64,000 bases of DNA from positions 1-64,000 of the forward strand of contig WRAN01000005.1 of the NCBI GenBank assembly GCA_009780185.1, given 5' to 3'. Below, piece by piece: positions 45,328 to 53,953 of this stretch (the stretch's first letter is position 1; the number at the start of each line of letters is the position of its first letter). The translations under genes and the position numbers were made by a program. The notes beneath the pieces were generated by a model that searched no databases, had not been told where the DNA came from, and was given only the letters and a program-made list of their open reading frames with translations. This stretch comes from Defluviitaleaceae bacterium (GTDB lineage Bacteria; Bacillota; Clostridia; Lachnospirales; WQUN01).

Positions 45328-48300
45328 AATTTGCCTCCTTATTCGCATGTAATGGCTTAATCTTCATATAAGTCACTATCCCAGTGGAAAGTAATATAAC
45401 AAACACTCCTGCGTACATAAACAATCTTGTGCCCATGCCGCCTGTCATAGGTAATATAATAACCGCCCAGTTAAGCACAAGGTAAGTCTCTGGAGCATTT
45501 CCTGGTGTGATATTAGGCATTGGCTCACCACCAACCGCTGTAATATCAAGAGTGGCTGGGGCTGGATGAATCCCTTCCACAACAGTGATGCGCCACTGCC
45601 CCATAGGCATTTGATATCCGGCGGGCGGTGAGACTTCAACAAGTTGATAATATCTGTCCGGGGTCATGGTAAACACCATTGCCGCATTAGAGCTAGTTCT
45701 ATAAGCCACGCGTGTCCATTGAGGATTCTGGCCAGTTGTCATGTCGGGAGTTATTTTGGTTAGAGATGGTGAGCCATCTCCGTTGTATACAAATAGGTAT
45801 AAGGTTGCGCCGTTAAGCAACTCACCGCTATTGTTTACCTTATAGAAGTTGAAGTCTATTTCTATAATTTCTCTCCATACGGCTTCAAACCATTTAAACG
45901 CAGTTGTTGTCGGCATGTCATTTGCTTCGTCATTGGATAGAGGTGCCGCATATGGGTCTATTGGATAGCCGTTTATATCTACTTGCCGCCAGCCTAGGAA
46001 GATGTGACCGTCTCTGGTAACGTTTTCAGGCGCGCGATTAGGTGATGTGTTGCTGTTAAGAGTCAACCCTTCCGCGACCTGCCTAGTTACATTGCTTGGG
46101 TTGGATGCGAATCGCCCGCCGTTTAGCATAAACACTATTCTGGCTATCCAATTGGGATATAGATCGGTAGCACGCATAATTCCGGGGCCGGCAGAAGTAT
46201 AAAAGCGGCGGCCATTGGGCGCATTAGGGTCGAGCGCAAACCACTGCGGAACGCCTCCTTCCATCTGAAGAATCCATGTGCCGGTACTATCTGTGCGGGA
46301 GAGCTGGTTCCCCGGCCCTAGCACATTAAATGGGGTTCCTATATATAGAAGGTTTGGGCCGTAATAGACGCCATGCGGCAATCCGCCAACATAGGCACCT
46401 GGGGCATTGGTAAGGGATGCATGCCATCTTACATTAGCACTCCACTGGGCGTAATATGTCCTTGCGAAGGCTATTTGGGTATCGGCAGTTAGGTTGGCGC
46501 CGCCGCCAAGTGGCCCTCCTGCGTTCCATCCTCTGAAAACATGATCATTGGGCCTATCTCCGGGCCAATAAGGCGGGCCTGGGAAGTTGGGTAGCACAGA
46601 ATGGGGAGGGGCGCCTATGTCGACTGGTCTCATAAGAGGGTTTGGCATGTTAATGGCTTCATTGCCGGCAATTCCTGGGTTGAATACCAGATACCGCCCC
46701 CATATTGCGTAAAAGGTTATTGCGCCGGCTATAATGGTATCTGCCGTAACCCAGGCATCTGGGTCTTGGCCCGTTTGGTCTGTGCTCCAGCCGATTAGGT
46801 TCCATGCATTGCTTGGCAGCCCCAGTACAGGCCAGTGGCCTCCCCGTAGAGGTAAGTCAAGGGGTCTGTAAACCGGCCAGCCACCACGGGTGGCATTAAC
46901 GAATGTTACCTGTCCGTTTTGCCCAAACCAAAAAGCCGGGTTCGTTTGTGTGGTTGTGGTGCCCCACACATTACCGCGACTGGGTTGTTGCGGGTGGTGG
47001 AATGGTGGGGTTAATACCATGTTAACCGAACGCCCTTCAGCAATCGTTGCGGTGCGGATATTTGTGCCGGCGCCCCCAACAACATTGTATAGGTTAGCGT
47101 TAAATGTCAAAACAGATGTCCATTGTTGGAAGACAGGTACTGAAATGCGGCCGTTTGCATCTACAGTACCGTATTGTTCTAAGCGTTCGGGTGTAAATAC
47201 AATGTGTTGGTCAAGCACAAGGTGACCTCCATTCACCATAGGAGAGGGATAAAAATTGTAGTCTCCCAACACGTTAAATCCAGCCCGTGTAAACATTTCA
47301 CCCAATGCAAAGCCAAAGCCAGCGGTACCCAATGAATAATACGCGCTTGAATGGATTTGTCCAACTAAAGTGGGAATCCACCTTCCTGCTTGATTCATAT
47401 TATTTATGCTATAGCCTATTGCAATATTGCGTACAACCAATCGTCCAGAGCCATCATTGGCATGAAACACTAAATCAAAAGACTCTACCCACCTGGCATA
47501 AACAGTCTTTACCAGATCGGGCTCCAGTATATGGCTTGGCAGTAGTCTTACGCCATCACCATCACCGTATGGCCCATCTGGGCCATTGGGGTTGCAATAC
47601 CAACCCATAAATACATATCCAGGCCTTACAGGGTTGCGAGGCATGCGTCGTTCTACCTGCTCCATCCCCTGTATTCCTCGGTTAGCCACATAGTGTCTTG
47701 TAATCTGCATCTCGTACCTATCATTGTAGTGGATATTTGATACTTGCATTCCATATGCATTATGCACTGTCATCAGTTGGAGAGATGTGTTGTTGGTAAT
47801 GTTTTCCCAATAGTCCGGCCCCAATATGCCAAAATAAGCATTAGCCTGCCTGGACAGAAAGTAACGGTCAGTAACTTGGCCATCTAAGCTATGCGGGCGG
47901 TGTGTTGGCCAGAAGGCTTGGCCGGGCCCATCGCCAGTTTCTTCAACGTTAAGGTTGAAATGGACAGTTGCGCCCTGCAACACGTTTATCACCCAGTGAG
48001 CAAAAACGGTTCTGCTTCCGCCTTTCCACGCGTAGTTTGGGCAGGCAGAGCCATTTGTGCATGGGCAGCCTATTACCGAATCCCCAGTAAATTCTCGCGC
48101 ACCTGCATTTAGTGGGGTATTGGGGTCTGAGCTAGCCGGGATGTTTGTACACCACCAGCCATTAAAAGTGTGTCCAGACCTTGTCACGGTTCCAGGCAGC
48201 GGCATGCCTGCTATAACTGGTGCGCCTGCATGATCGCTGATATGCACACCGCCGCCGCCAGGGAGATTGTGTTGATTATTATTCATTCGAATCCGCCGAC

Positions 48301-49915
48301 CATCTTCGTTTATTGTGCGTGGGCTACCTGCAATAACATCGCGGAAATTGCCAAAAGAACTGTTGGCTGTATAAAAAACAGAAAACCCTTGCTCAGACGC
48401 CATAGAAGCACCCAGTTGCGCGTTAAATGTAATCCGCCATATATAGTGGGCGTAAACTGTCAAATTATCTTGTGTAACAATCGTGGTGGCGTGGTATTGA
48501 GCGGCGGTGGATACTGGAGGCGTTTGTGCCTGTGCCCACAGAGGGTTAACAAGTGGCGCTGGGAAGTATGGCTGATTTGTGGAAGGTGGCGGCAGTGTAC
48601 GCGCTAACTCGTTGTTTTCCCAGCCTCCTGGGTAATGCCACCAGCCGCTTATTACCAACCTTTGCACTGGTGGGTGAGATGGATGCCCAGGTGCAGTAGG
48701 CGGTACCCATGTGTCAGGATGTAAAACAAAGGGCGTTGACATCTGAAATGTTGTAGCTGCGGTTGTACCGGTAGGCACAGGGTTTACCACCGACGTACTG
48801 GGATTTTGGGAAAATGGGGTAAAGTTGCGTGTGCCGGGAGGGGCCGTTAAATCCCATATTCGGTTTATGTTTAGCCTTGCGGATTCTTCGATATTAGGAG
48901 CGCTAGAGGCTGCCACGCTCATACCATACCATGCCCAGCGGTAGGCTCTATGGGGAAAGCTAAGAGTTCCTGGCTGCAACACCCCACCCTGCATATCAAA
49001 ATTGACCAAAAGAGGCATAGCCTCTACCCAGCGCGCATAAAGCGTCCCGCTTAACGTAACCAGCGTGTCAGAATCGGTTCGATTTCCACCGGTTAAGGCA
49101 TGTGTGTCATACCAACCCGCAAAGTGGAACCCAATCCTGGTTGGCACAGGCAAAGCTACGCCGTAAGTATCATCAAAACTCCAATAAACACTATTACCTG
49201 AATAATCCGTACCAACCCATATAAGGCGGCGGCTAAAACAGTTTAGGCTATTGGGGTTGGCGGGGTTCAAAGATGATAACTGCACGCCATTACCTTGAAA
49301 AAAAACCTCAAAACCCCATATTGCATACACGGTTATATTTGTGGTTACAACGGTTGCATGGGTAAACATGCTGCCTGAATAGTCTGACTCAGTATTCCAG
49401 CCTGCAAATACACGTGCCGCGCCGCCAGGCCATCCTGGCTCCATTGGCATATTAACTGGCAATCCAATGGTACCTCCCATTGACACCGTACGGGTCTGGT
49501 GTCCTTCGTTCATAGGGGTTCCGCCATTGGGGTTAAATGTTATTATAACGGTGGATAGTGGGTGTATTGGTATATATGACGGTGCATTTCCTATATATCC
49601 GCCATAATCATATATGTCTTCGCATAGATTATATCCATAGTCATAGCCATAGGAGTCCTGCCCGTAGCTGTACATATTCATATCTAGGCCATATGCTTGC
49701 TCTGCGTTATCATGAAGCCCTTGTTCGTTGCCATTATTGTCATAGCGATAATAATCGCTATATTCTGGTGAGTAAAAATCTATGTATTCACTGTCAGCTA
49801 TGTAGTATTCATATGGCCCATAGCCCTCAAATGCAAATATAGCAGCGGCAGTTGCAGCTATAAGCACAGTAAACATTACGAAAACACGCATCCATACTTT
49901 ATTTTTATTTTCCAT
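45314..49915 (-). CDS. Giant InlB-repeat surface protein with LPMTGG sorting signal
   Basis: ATG 49915 follows GGGAGTG and gives 1533 residues; an ATG at 49930 has no ribosome site. It starts with a signal/transmembrane segment (FVMFTVLIAATAAAIFAFEG). An unusual Tyr/Asp-rich stretch follows at about residues 30-100 (repeated YGYDYGY-like runs). Then come about nine to ten beta-grasp repeats of the InlB B/Listeria-Bacteroides type, each ending in a GW motif followed by an ALW- or ARWV-like strand (FAGWN, FAGWYD, FNGWWC, FMGWYC, LIGWST, FRGWN, FLGWR). A prealbumin/SpaA-like domain (FYKVNNSGELLNGATLYLFV) lies near residue 1370. The C-terminus has LPMTGG, a hydrophobic helix and a basic tail, a sortase anchor. 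It is probably an adhesin; no sortase is in the window. Confidence 0.9.
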   Translation of the reverse strand: MENKNKVWMRVFVMFTVLIAATAAAIFAFEGYGPYEYYIADSEYIDFYSPEYSDYYRYDNNGNEQGLHDNAEQAYGLDMNMYSYGQDSYGYDYGYNLCEDIYDYGGYIGNAPSYIPIHPLSTVIITFNPNGGTPMNEGHQTRTVSMGGTIGLPVNMPMEPGWPGGAARVFAGWNTESDYSGSMFTHATVVTTNITVYAIWGFEVFFQGNGVQLSSLNPANPNSLNCFSRRLIWVGTDYSGNSVYWSFDDTYGVALPVPTRIGFHFAGWYDTHALTGGNRTDSDTLVTLSGTLYARWVEAMPLLVNFDMQGGVLQPGTLSFPHRAYRWAWYGMSVAASSAPNIEESARLNINRIWDLTAPPGTRNFTPFSQNPSTSVVNPVPTGTTAATTFQMSTPFVLHPDTWVPPTAPGHPSHPPVQRLVISGWWHYPGGWENNELARTLPPPSTNQPYFPAPLVNPLWAQAQTPPVSTAAQYHATTIVTQDNLTVYAHYIWRITFNAQLGASMASEQGFSVFYTANSSFGNFRDVIAGSPRTINEDGRRIRMNNNQHNLPGGGGVHISDHAGAPVIAGMPLPGTVTRSGHTFNGWWCTNIPASSDPNTPLNAGAREFTGDSVIGCPCTNGSACPNYAWKGGSRTVFAHWVINVLQGATVHFNLNVEETGDGPGQAFWPTHRPHSLDGQVTDRYFLSRQANAYFGILGPDYWENITNNTSLQLMTVHNAYGMQVSNIHYNDRYEMQITRHYVANRGIQGMEQVERRMPRNPVRPGYVFMGWYCNPNGPDGPYGDGDGVRLLPSHILEPDLVKTVYARWVESFDLVFHANDGSGRLVVRNIAIGYSINNMNQAGRWIPTLVGQIHSSAYYSLGTAGFGFALGEMFTRAGFNVLGDYNFYPSPMVNGGHLVLDQHIVFTPERLEQYGTVDANGRISVPVFQQWTSVLTFNANLYNVVGGAGTNIRTATIAEGRSVNMVLTPPFHHPQQPSRGNVWGTTTTQTNPAFWFGQNGQVTFVNATRGGWPVYRPLDLPLRGGHWPVLGLPSNAWNLIGWSTDQTGQDPDAWVTADTIIAGAITFYAIWGRYLVFNPGIAGNEAINMPNPLMRPVDIGAPPHSVLPNFPGPPYWPGDRPNDHVFRGWNAGGPLGGGANLTADTQIAFARTYYAQWSANVRWHASLTNAPGAYVGGLPHGVYYGPNLLYIGTPFNVLGPGNQLSRTDSTGTWILQMEGGVPQWFALDPNAPNGRRFYTSAGPGIMRATDLYPNWIARIVFMLNGGRFASNPSNVTRQVAEGLTLNSNTSPNRAPENVTRDGHIFLGWRQVDINGYPIDPYAAPLSNDEANDMPTTTAFKWFEAVWREIIEIDFNFYKVNNSGELLNGATLYLFVYNGDGSPSLTKITPDMTTGQNPQWTRVAYRTSSNAAMVFTMTPDRYYQLVEVSPPAGYQMPMGQWRITVVEGIHPAPATLDITAVGGEPMPNITPGNAPETYLVLNWAVIILPMTGGMGTRLFMYAGVFVILLSTGIVTYMKIKPLHANKEANYEPR

Positions 49916-50236
49916 TTCAATCACTCCCATATGTATTTATCAGCCGAGGTATAAAGCATAGTAGATTTTTGAGCCTCACGTAAGAATCAAATTTCCCTAT
50001 AACAGCTGCTTTGCATGAGTGAAATATCCAAAAAGTCTAAACACTACAAGTTAATGCGCAAAGTCCCTATTTCTGCCCTTTTTGTGAAACTATATTTCTA
50101 TGGAAGGCCATATTAGGCATACACAAACCCGTAAAGGTATCCAAAATGAAATGCAGTGTTGCAAAAAAAGCCGATGTATGACATTACTTTATAGGGTAAT
50201 TCTAAGCAGAACGGAAAATAACAAGGAGGTTACAGG
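49916..50236. other. Divergent intergenic region between the surface protein and the HTH-TPR regulator
   Basis: These 321 bp must hold the promoters of both genes. A TTTATA/TATAGG -10-like stretch lies near 50190, and AAGGAGG precedes the regulator. No long inverted repeat or clear operator is visible. A 33-codon frame at 50015-50116 lacks a ribosome site and is not called as a gene. Confidence 0.5.
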
Positions 50237-51535
50237 ATGAAAGAAAACTCAAAACTGGCTTTAGGCGAGAAAATACGCCAGGTTCGGGAAGCAAGAATGT
50301 TGTCAATAGAAAATGTGGCCTATGCAATAAGCAGCAACAAATCATCTGTAAGCCGTTTAGAACGGGGAGAAACTGGATGCAGTGCCGAAAATTTGGCAAA
50401 GATACGAAAATTTCTGGATATAGAAAAAGCCCCACTGTTGGAGCCGGAATTAGATATGTATAGAGATCGCATTTGGGTGTGGTATGACTTAATATCTGCC
50501 AACAAACTTGACGAAGCTAGGTCCATGCAAAGTGACATGTCAGTAATTTTGGACCTGCCATACGAGCATAACTTGATAGGGTTGTATCTCATGACCGAGG
50601 CAAGGCTGCTATATAGAGAAGGAAATATGCCCGCTGTTGATCAGCGGTTAAAAGATATTACATGCTACTTAGATAACGCAAGTGACGAGGTTCTTCATAT
50701 TTACCATCGCAACAAAGGAGCTTTTCATAATTTTCTCAATAAGCTTGATGACCTCAAGGAAGCATTAAGACATTACTTGCTGACATTTGAATATGTAAGC
50801 GATAATGTAAAACCAGATGCACAAATATATTTCAACATCGGTACTGTATATCACAGCGTAGGCAAACCCTTAAAAGGTATTGTATATCTTGAGCGTGCCG
50901 CAATAGAAAATAACAGGGACCGTGCGGCTATTGATAAGTCAATAATGGATTACTATCTTGCTTGGCAATATATAACACTAGGCGAGACTAAGAGGCCTAA
51001 AAAAATGCTTAGCACATGTATTGCACACGCCAAAAGTATAAAGAACGACTACACATTAGGCCTTTCATTAAGAGGCATGGGGGTAATTAGTTTAAAAGAA
51101 GAAAACTTCGATGATGCACTTGATTTTTTCGAGCAGGCAGCAGAATGTTTTGAATATGGGCAAGGATGGTATAATGTCATGTTACTTGACAAAGCCGTTT
51201 GCTTGCAAAAAATGAATAAAATAGACAAATACCATGAACTGATTAAACAAATAAGAGAATTGACAAAAGGACAAGAAGAGTTCAATTTCAGAATTGACAT
51301 AACAGAGCATCTTAGAACCATAAGTGATAGCAACTCGGCCAACTACCTTGAAACAGTGGCTATCCCTAGATTAATGGCCGAACAAGGCGCTAATAAACTA
51401 GTTGCACTAGATATATGCAGGGATTTAGAAGCTAGTTATAAAAAGAAAAGAGCCAAAGCCAAAGCAATGGCAATCGCGGTTGTAGCACGTGATATCTATG
51501 AAGATTTGTTTATTGGTGATATCGAGTTTGAGTAG
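50237..51535 (+). CDS. HTH-TPR transcriptional regulator (RRNPP-like), second copy
   Basis: The 432-residue protein starts behind AAGGAGG. A Cro/C1-type HTH lies at about residues 9-65 (LGEKIRQVREARMLSIENVA, then SSNKSSVSRLERGE). Helical TPR-like repeats follow, such as AQIYFNIGTVYHSVGKPLKG near 195 and LGLSLRGMGVISLKEENFDD near 275. Size and layout match the regulator at 797-2104, but sequence identity is modest. No secreted-peptide gene follows; a terminator hairpin lies 20 bp downstream. It is divergent from the InlB-repeat surface protein, which makes that gene a likely target. It may sense a peptide encoded elsewhere or an unrelated signal. Confidence 0.85.
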   Translation: MKENSKLALGEKIRQVREARMLSIENVAYAISSNKSSVSRLERGETGCSAENLAKIRKFLDIEKAPLLEPELDMYRDRIWVWYDLISANKLDEARSMQSDMSVILDLPYEHNLIGLYLMTEARLLYREGNMPAVDQRLKDITCYLDNASDEVLHIYHRNKGAFHNFLNKLDDLKEALRHYLLTFEYVSDNVKPDAQIYFNIGTVYHSVGKPLKGIVYLERAAIENNRDRAAIDKSIMDYYLAWQYITLGETKRPKKMLSTCIAHAKSIKNDYTLGLSLRGMGVISLKEENFDDALDFFEQAAECFEYGQGWYNVMLLDKAVCLQKMNKIDKYHELIKQIRELTKGQEEFNFRIDITEHLRTISDSNSANYLETVAIPRLMAEQGANKLVALDICRDLEASYKKKRAKAKAMAIAVVARDIYEDLFIGDIEFE

Positions 51536-51554
51536 AATCAACTCCATGTCAGCA

Positions 51555-51579
51555 GGGGCTGTCTAACTGTGATAGCCCC
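51555..51579 (+). terminator. Terminator-like hairpin after the second HTH-TPR gene
   Basis: GGGGCTGTC and GATAGCCCC pair across a short loop, followed by TTCTTAGTT. The T-run is interrupted, so termination may be partial. Confidence 0.6.
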
Positions 51580-51646
51580 TTCTTAGTTAGCTCAGAATTA
51601 TGATATACTGGCTCATTAACAGAAATATTATTCCAGGAGGAGCCAC

Positions 51647-52366
51647 ATGGGAGAAACGGTGCCAGTAGCATACACCGCCTTCGATGGGACGGAAGTAAGA
51701 GCCGATGCTTTAAAGCTCAAAATAATAAAAAAGAAAGTTGGCAGTGCCAACGATATAGCCCGTCTAGCCGCACCAAAAGGAGTACAAATGCTGTATAACG
51801 CTATGCGGGTAGGCCCAAGGCTTATTTTGCGTAGTGCTTTTGAACTACTACGCGCCAACATGGTAACTAGGGTAATATCTGTTGTTGTGCTTCTAGCTAT
51901 AGACAAATTCAGCCTTATAAGAGGCAGAATCTCTTTTAAGCAATTTGTAATAAATGTAACTCTGGCGCTTATGCTTTTGGTAGGCGGTACAGCTGGGTGG
52001 GTACTAGGCTCTCACGCGCTAAGCCTTATACTAGAAAGCCTGGTCCTGGGGATACTAGCCGGGATTGTCGGCGCCGGAATTCTAAGCGCTTTGCTAAGCA
52101 TAATTGTAAATAAAATAATCCATCTTTTTGTGACAGATGACACAGAAGACATGCTAGGAATCTACAGCAAAACTTTTGCTTTTCTAGCTAGTAAGCATCG
52201 CCTCAACAATCAAGAAATAGAAGCCACTAAAGAAAATATAGCAATGTGCAAGCAGTTAATACAGGATTTATTTACCCAAGAAAATAAAGAAGAATTTGCG
52301 AATACTACATTAATGCCCCATATAAAAGAGCAATATGATATGCGAGGCCAAGAAGAGGAGCAATAA
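51647..52366 (+). CDS. Unknown membrane protein upstream of deoC
   Basis: The 239-residue protein starts behind CAGGAGGAG. A soluble N-terminal part of about 85 residues precedes hydrophobic segments near 75-95 (VISVVVLLAIDKF) and a strongly hydrophobic region near 103-165 (LALMLLVGGTAGWVLG, then LGILAGIVGAGILSALLSII). A charged helical tail follows. I do not recognise the family. It lies one base before deoC, so the two are co-translated, though no functional link to nucleoside catabolism is apparent. Confidence 0.7.
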   Translation: MGETVPVAYTAFDGTEVRADALKLKIIKKKVGSANDIARLAAPKGVQMLYNAMRVGPRLILRSAFELLRANMVTRVISVVVLLAIDKFSLIRGRISFKQFVINVTLALMLLVGGTAGWVLGSHALSLILESLVLGILAGIVGAGILSALLSIIVNKIIHLFVTDDTEDMLGIYSKTFAFLASKHRLNNQEIEATKENIAMCKQLIQDLFTQENKEEFANTTLMPHIKEQYDMRGQEEEQ

Positions 52367-52367
52367 T

Positions 52368-53033
52368 ATGGACATAAAGAAACTGCTAACTTACGTAGAC
52401 CACACTCTGCTAACCCCAACAGCCAAAACCGAAGATTATATTAAAATCTGCGACGAAGGCATAACCCACGGCGTAGCTTCCGTATGTATACCCCCATCCA
52501 GAGTAGAGCTATGCGCAAAGCATGCAGCAGGCAAAGTAAAAATATGTACTGTAGTAGGTTTCCCCAATGGCTATGCCAACTCCGCCGCAAAGACCAACGA
52601 AGCCAAAATAGCAATAAGCCAAGGAGCCACAGAAATTGATATGGTAGTAGACATAGGCAAAGTAAAAGACCAAGACTTTGACGCAGTTCTAGCAGATATT
52701 AAGGCAGTGCGCGCCGTCACTGAAGGCTATATCTTAAAAGTAATCATAGAAACAGCAGTGCTTACCCAAGACGAAAAAGTAACTCTATGCCGCATAGTAA
52801 GCGAGTCAGGAGCTGACTACATTAAAACTTCCACAGGCTTTGCCTCGGCTGGCGCCACCTTTGAGGATGTAGCCTTACTGCGAAAATATGTAGCCCCGCA
52901 AGTAAAAGTAAAAGCCGCCGGGGGAATCTCCTCGCTAGACGATGCCACCCAGTTTATAGCTTTGGGGGCAGACAGACTTGGAACCAGCCGTATTGTTAAG
53001 CTGGCGCAGGGCATAGAAGGCAGCGGATACTAA
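52368..53033 (+). CDS. deoC: Deoxyribose-phosphate aldolase
   Basis: The 221-residue enzyme cleaves 2-deoxyribose 5-phosphate to glyceraldehyde 3-phosphate and acetaldehyde. ATG 52368 follows GAGGAG at the end of the preceding gene. The Schiff-base Lys is in VKVKAAGGISS near 177-187, the second key Lys in LKVIIETAVL near 127-136, and DYIKTSTGF follows. The TIM-barrel start YVDHTLLTPTA is family-typical. Length matches the standard 215-225. Confidence 0.96.
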   Translation: MDIKKLLTYVDHTLLTPTAKTEDYIKICDEGITHGVASVCIPPSRVELCAKHAAGKVKICTVVGFPNGYANSAAKTNEAKIAISQGATEIDMVVDIGKVKDQDFDAVLADIKAVRAVTEGYILKVIIETAVLTQDEKVTLCRIVSESGADYIKTSTGFASAGATFEDVALLRKYVAPQVKVKAAGGISSLDDATQFIALGADRLGTSRIVKLAQGIEGSGY

Positions 53034-53055
53034 GGTTAAATAACACAAAGTGAAA

Positions 53056-53097
53056 GAAGGGCCTTTCTGGATTACAGACATCCAGCAAGGCCCTTTC
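53056..53097 (+). terminator. Hairpin after deoC
   Basis: GAAGGGCCTT and CTGGA pair with TCCAG and AAGGCCCTTTC around an eight-base loop. The stem is strong, but only GTATATTAATT follows instead of a T-run, so it may be a partial terminator or an mRNA-end protector. Confidence 0.5.
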
Positions 53098-53178
53098 GTA
53101 TATTAATTCAAGGCAAGGCCAAGGGGCAGGCACCCATGATAAAAAACAGCAGAAAAGGCATTGCCAGAGGAGAAAATT

Positions 53179-53952
53179 ATGACAAAACCCATCGTGTTAT
53201 ACGATCAACATCACGAGAGGGTAGGCGAAACTTACCCCCGCCGGGCAAAGCAACTAGTAAAAAGCGGGCGGGCAAGCTGGCTTATAGACGGCCAAAGCTT
53301 GCAAATCAACACCGAATATAATCCCTACCCTCCCAACAAGGAGGATGTAATTGAAATGAGTGAAGCTATATACCAAAACAATGGAACCATTGTTGAAGAA
53401 CCAGGACATCTCCATAAAGAAGAGCCAAGTGAGCTACTATTATACATGGCTAAGCAAAACGTAGCCCAAAAGAAAAGTCTTATAAGAAATATTATCGCCT
53501 ATGTTCTTGCATGGCCAATACTCCATACAGTTTTCAGGTTTTTCCCTCGAGTAAGCACATGGAACGCGCACACAGATCAAACTGCCATACGTAGAGTTGT
53601 TCATGAGTTTCCTGAAGTATTTGTTCAGGAAAGTATACCATTCTCATTCTGGTTTCCAAATCCAAATGGGGAATATTTTAGCTTTGAAGTCCCAAATAGA
53701 GCATGGAGTGGCATCAATGATTTGGTTGTATCACTTACCGGTGCAGGCTTTGAGCAAATATATCAACCTACCACAATAAGCAGCATCACAAGAAATGAGT
53801 TATGGTGGCACTTCATCCTTGGGGCAATGGTTGCCTGGGGTGTATGGATTGCAGTGCGGTGCTTCAAGGTATTGCGCAGACGCACAGCCAACAGAGCTCC
53901 AAAACCCGACCCGATTTTGTTGGAATACCAGCGACTACAGTCATCAATATAA
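53179..53952 (+). CDS. Unknown protein with N-terminal RRAKQLVKSGRA motif and two membrane segments
   Basis: ATG 53179 follows GAGGAG by six bases; a TTG at 53161 is less likely. The 257-residue protein opens with IVLYDQHHERVGETYPRRAK, then QLVKSGRASWLIDG. This is a short basic domain seen at the start of various uncharacterised Bacillota proteins (RRARxLVxxGRAxW pattern). Two hydrophobic segments lie near residues 98-114 (IIAYVLAWPILHTVF) and 213-230 (WHFILGAMVAWGVWIAV), with about 100 residues between them. The function is unknown. Its stop lies 1 bp from the stop of convergent recG. Confidence 0.65.
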   Translation: MTKPIVLYDQHHERVGETYPRRAKQLVKSGRASWLIDGQSLQINTEYNPYPPNKEDVIEMSEAIYQNNGTIVEEPGHLHKEEPSELLLYMAKQNVAQKKSLIRNIIAYVLAWPILHTVFRFFPRVSTWNAHTDQTAIRRVVHEFPEVFVQESIPFSFWFPNPNGEYFSFEVPNRAWSGINDLVVSLTGAGFEQIYQPTTISSITRNELWWHFILGAMVAWGVWIAVRCFKVLRRRTANRAPKPDPILLEYQRLQSSI

Positions 53953-53953
53953 G

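Noticed and set aside
50015..50116. 33-codon frame (MSEISKKSKHYKLMRK...) upstream of the second HTH-TPR gene
   Set aside because: Considered as a signal-peptide gene for that regulator, but there is no ribosome site and no export-type hydrophobic segment.
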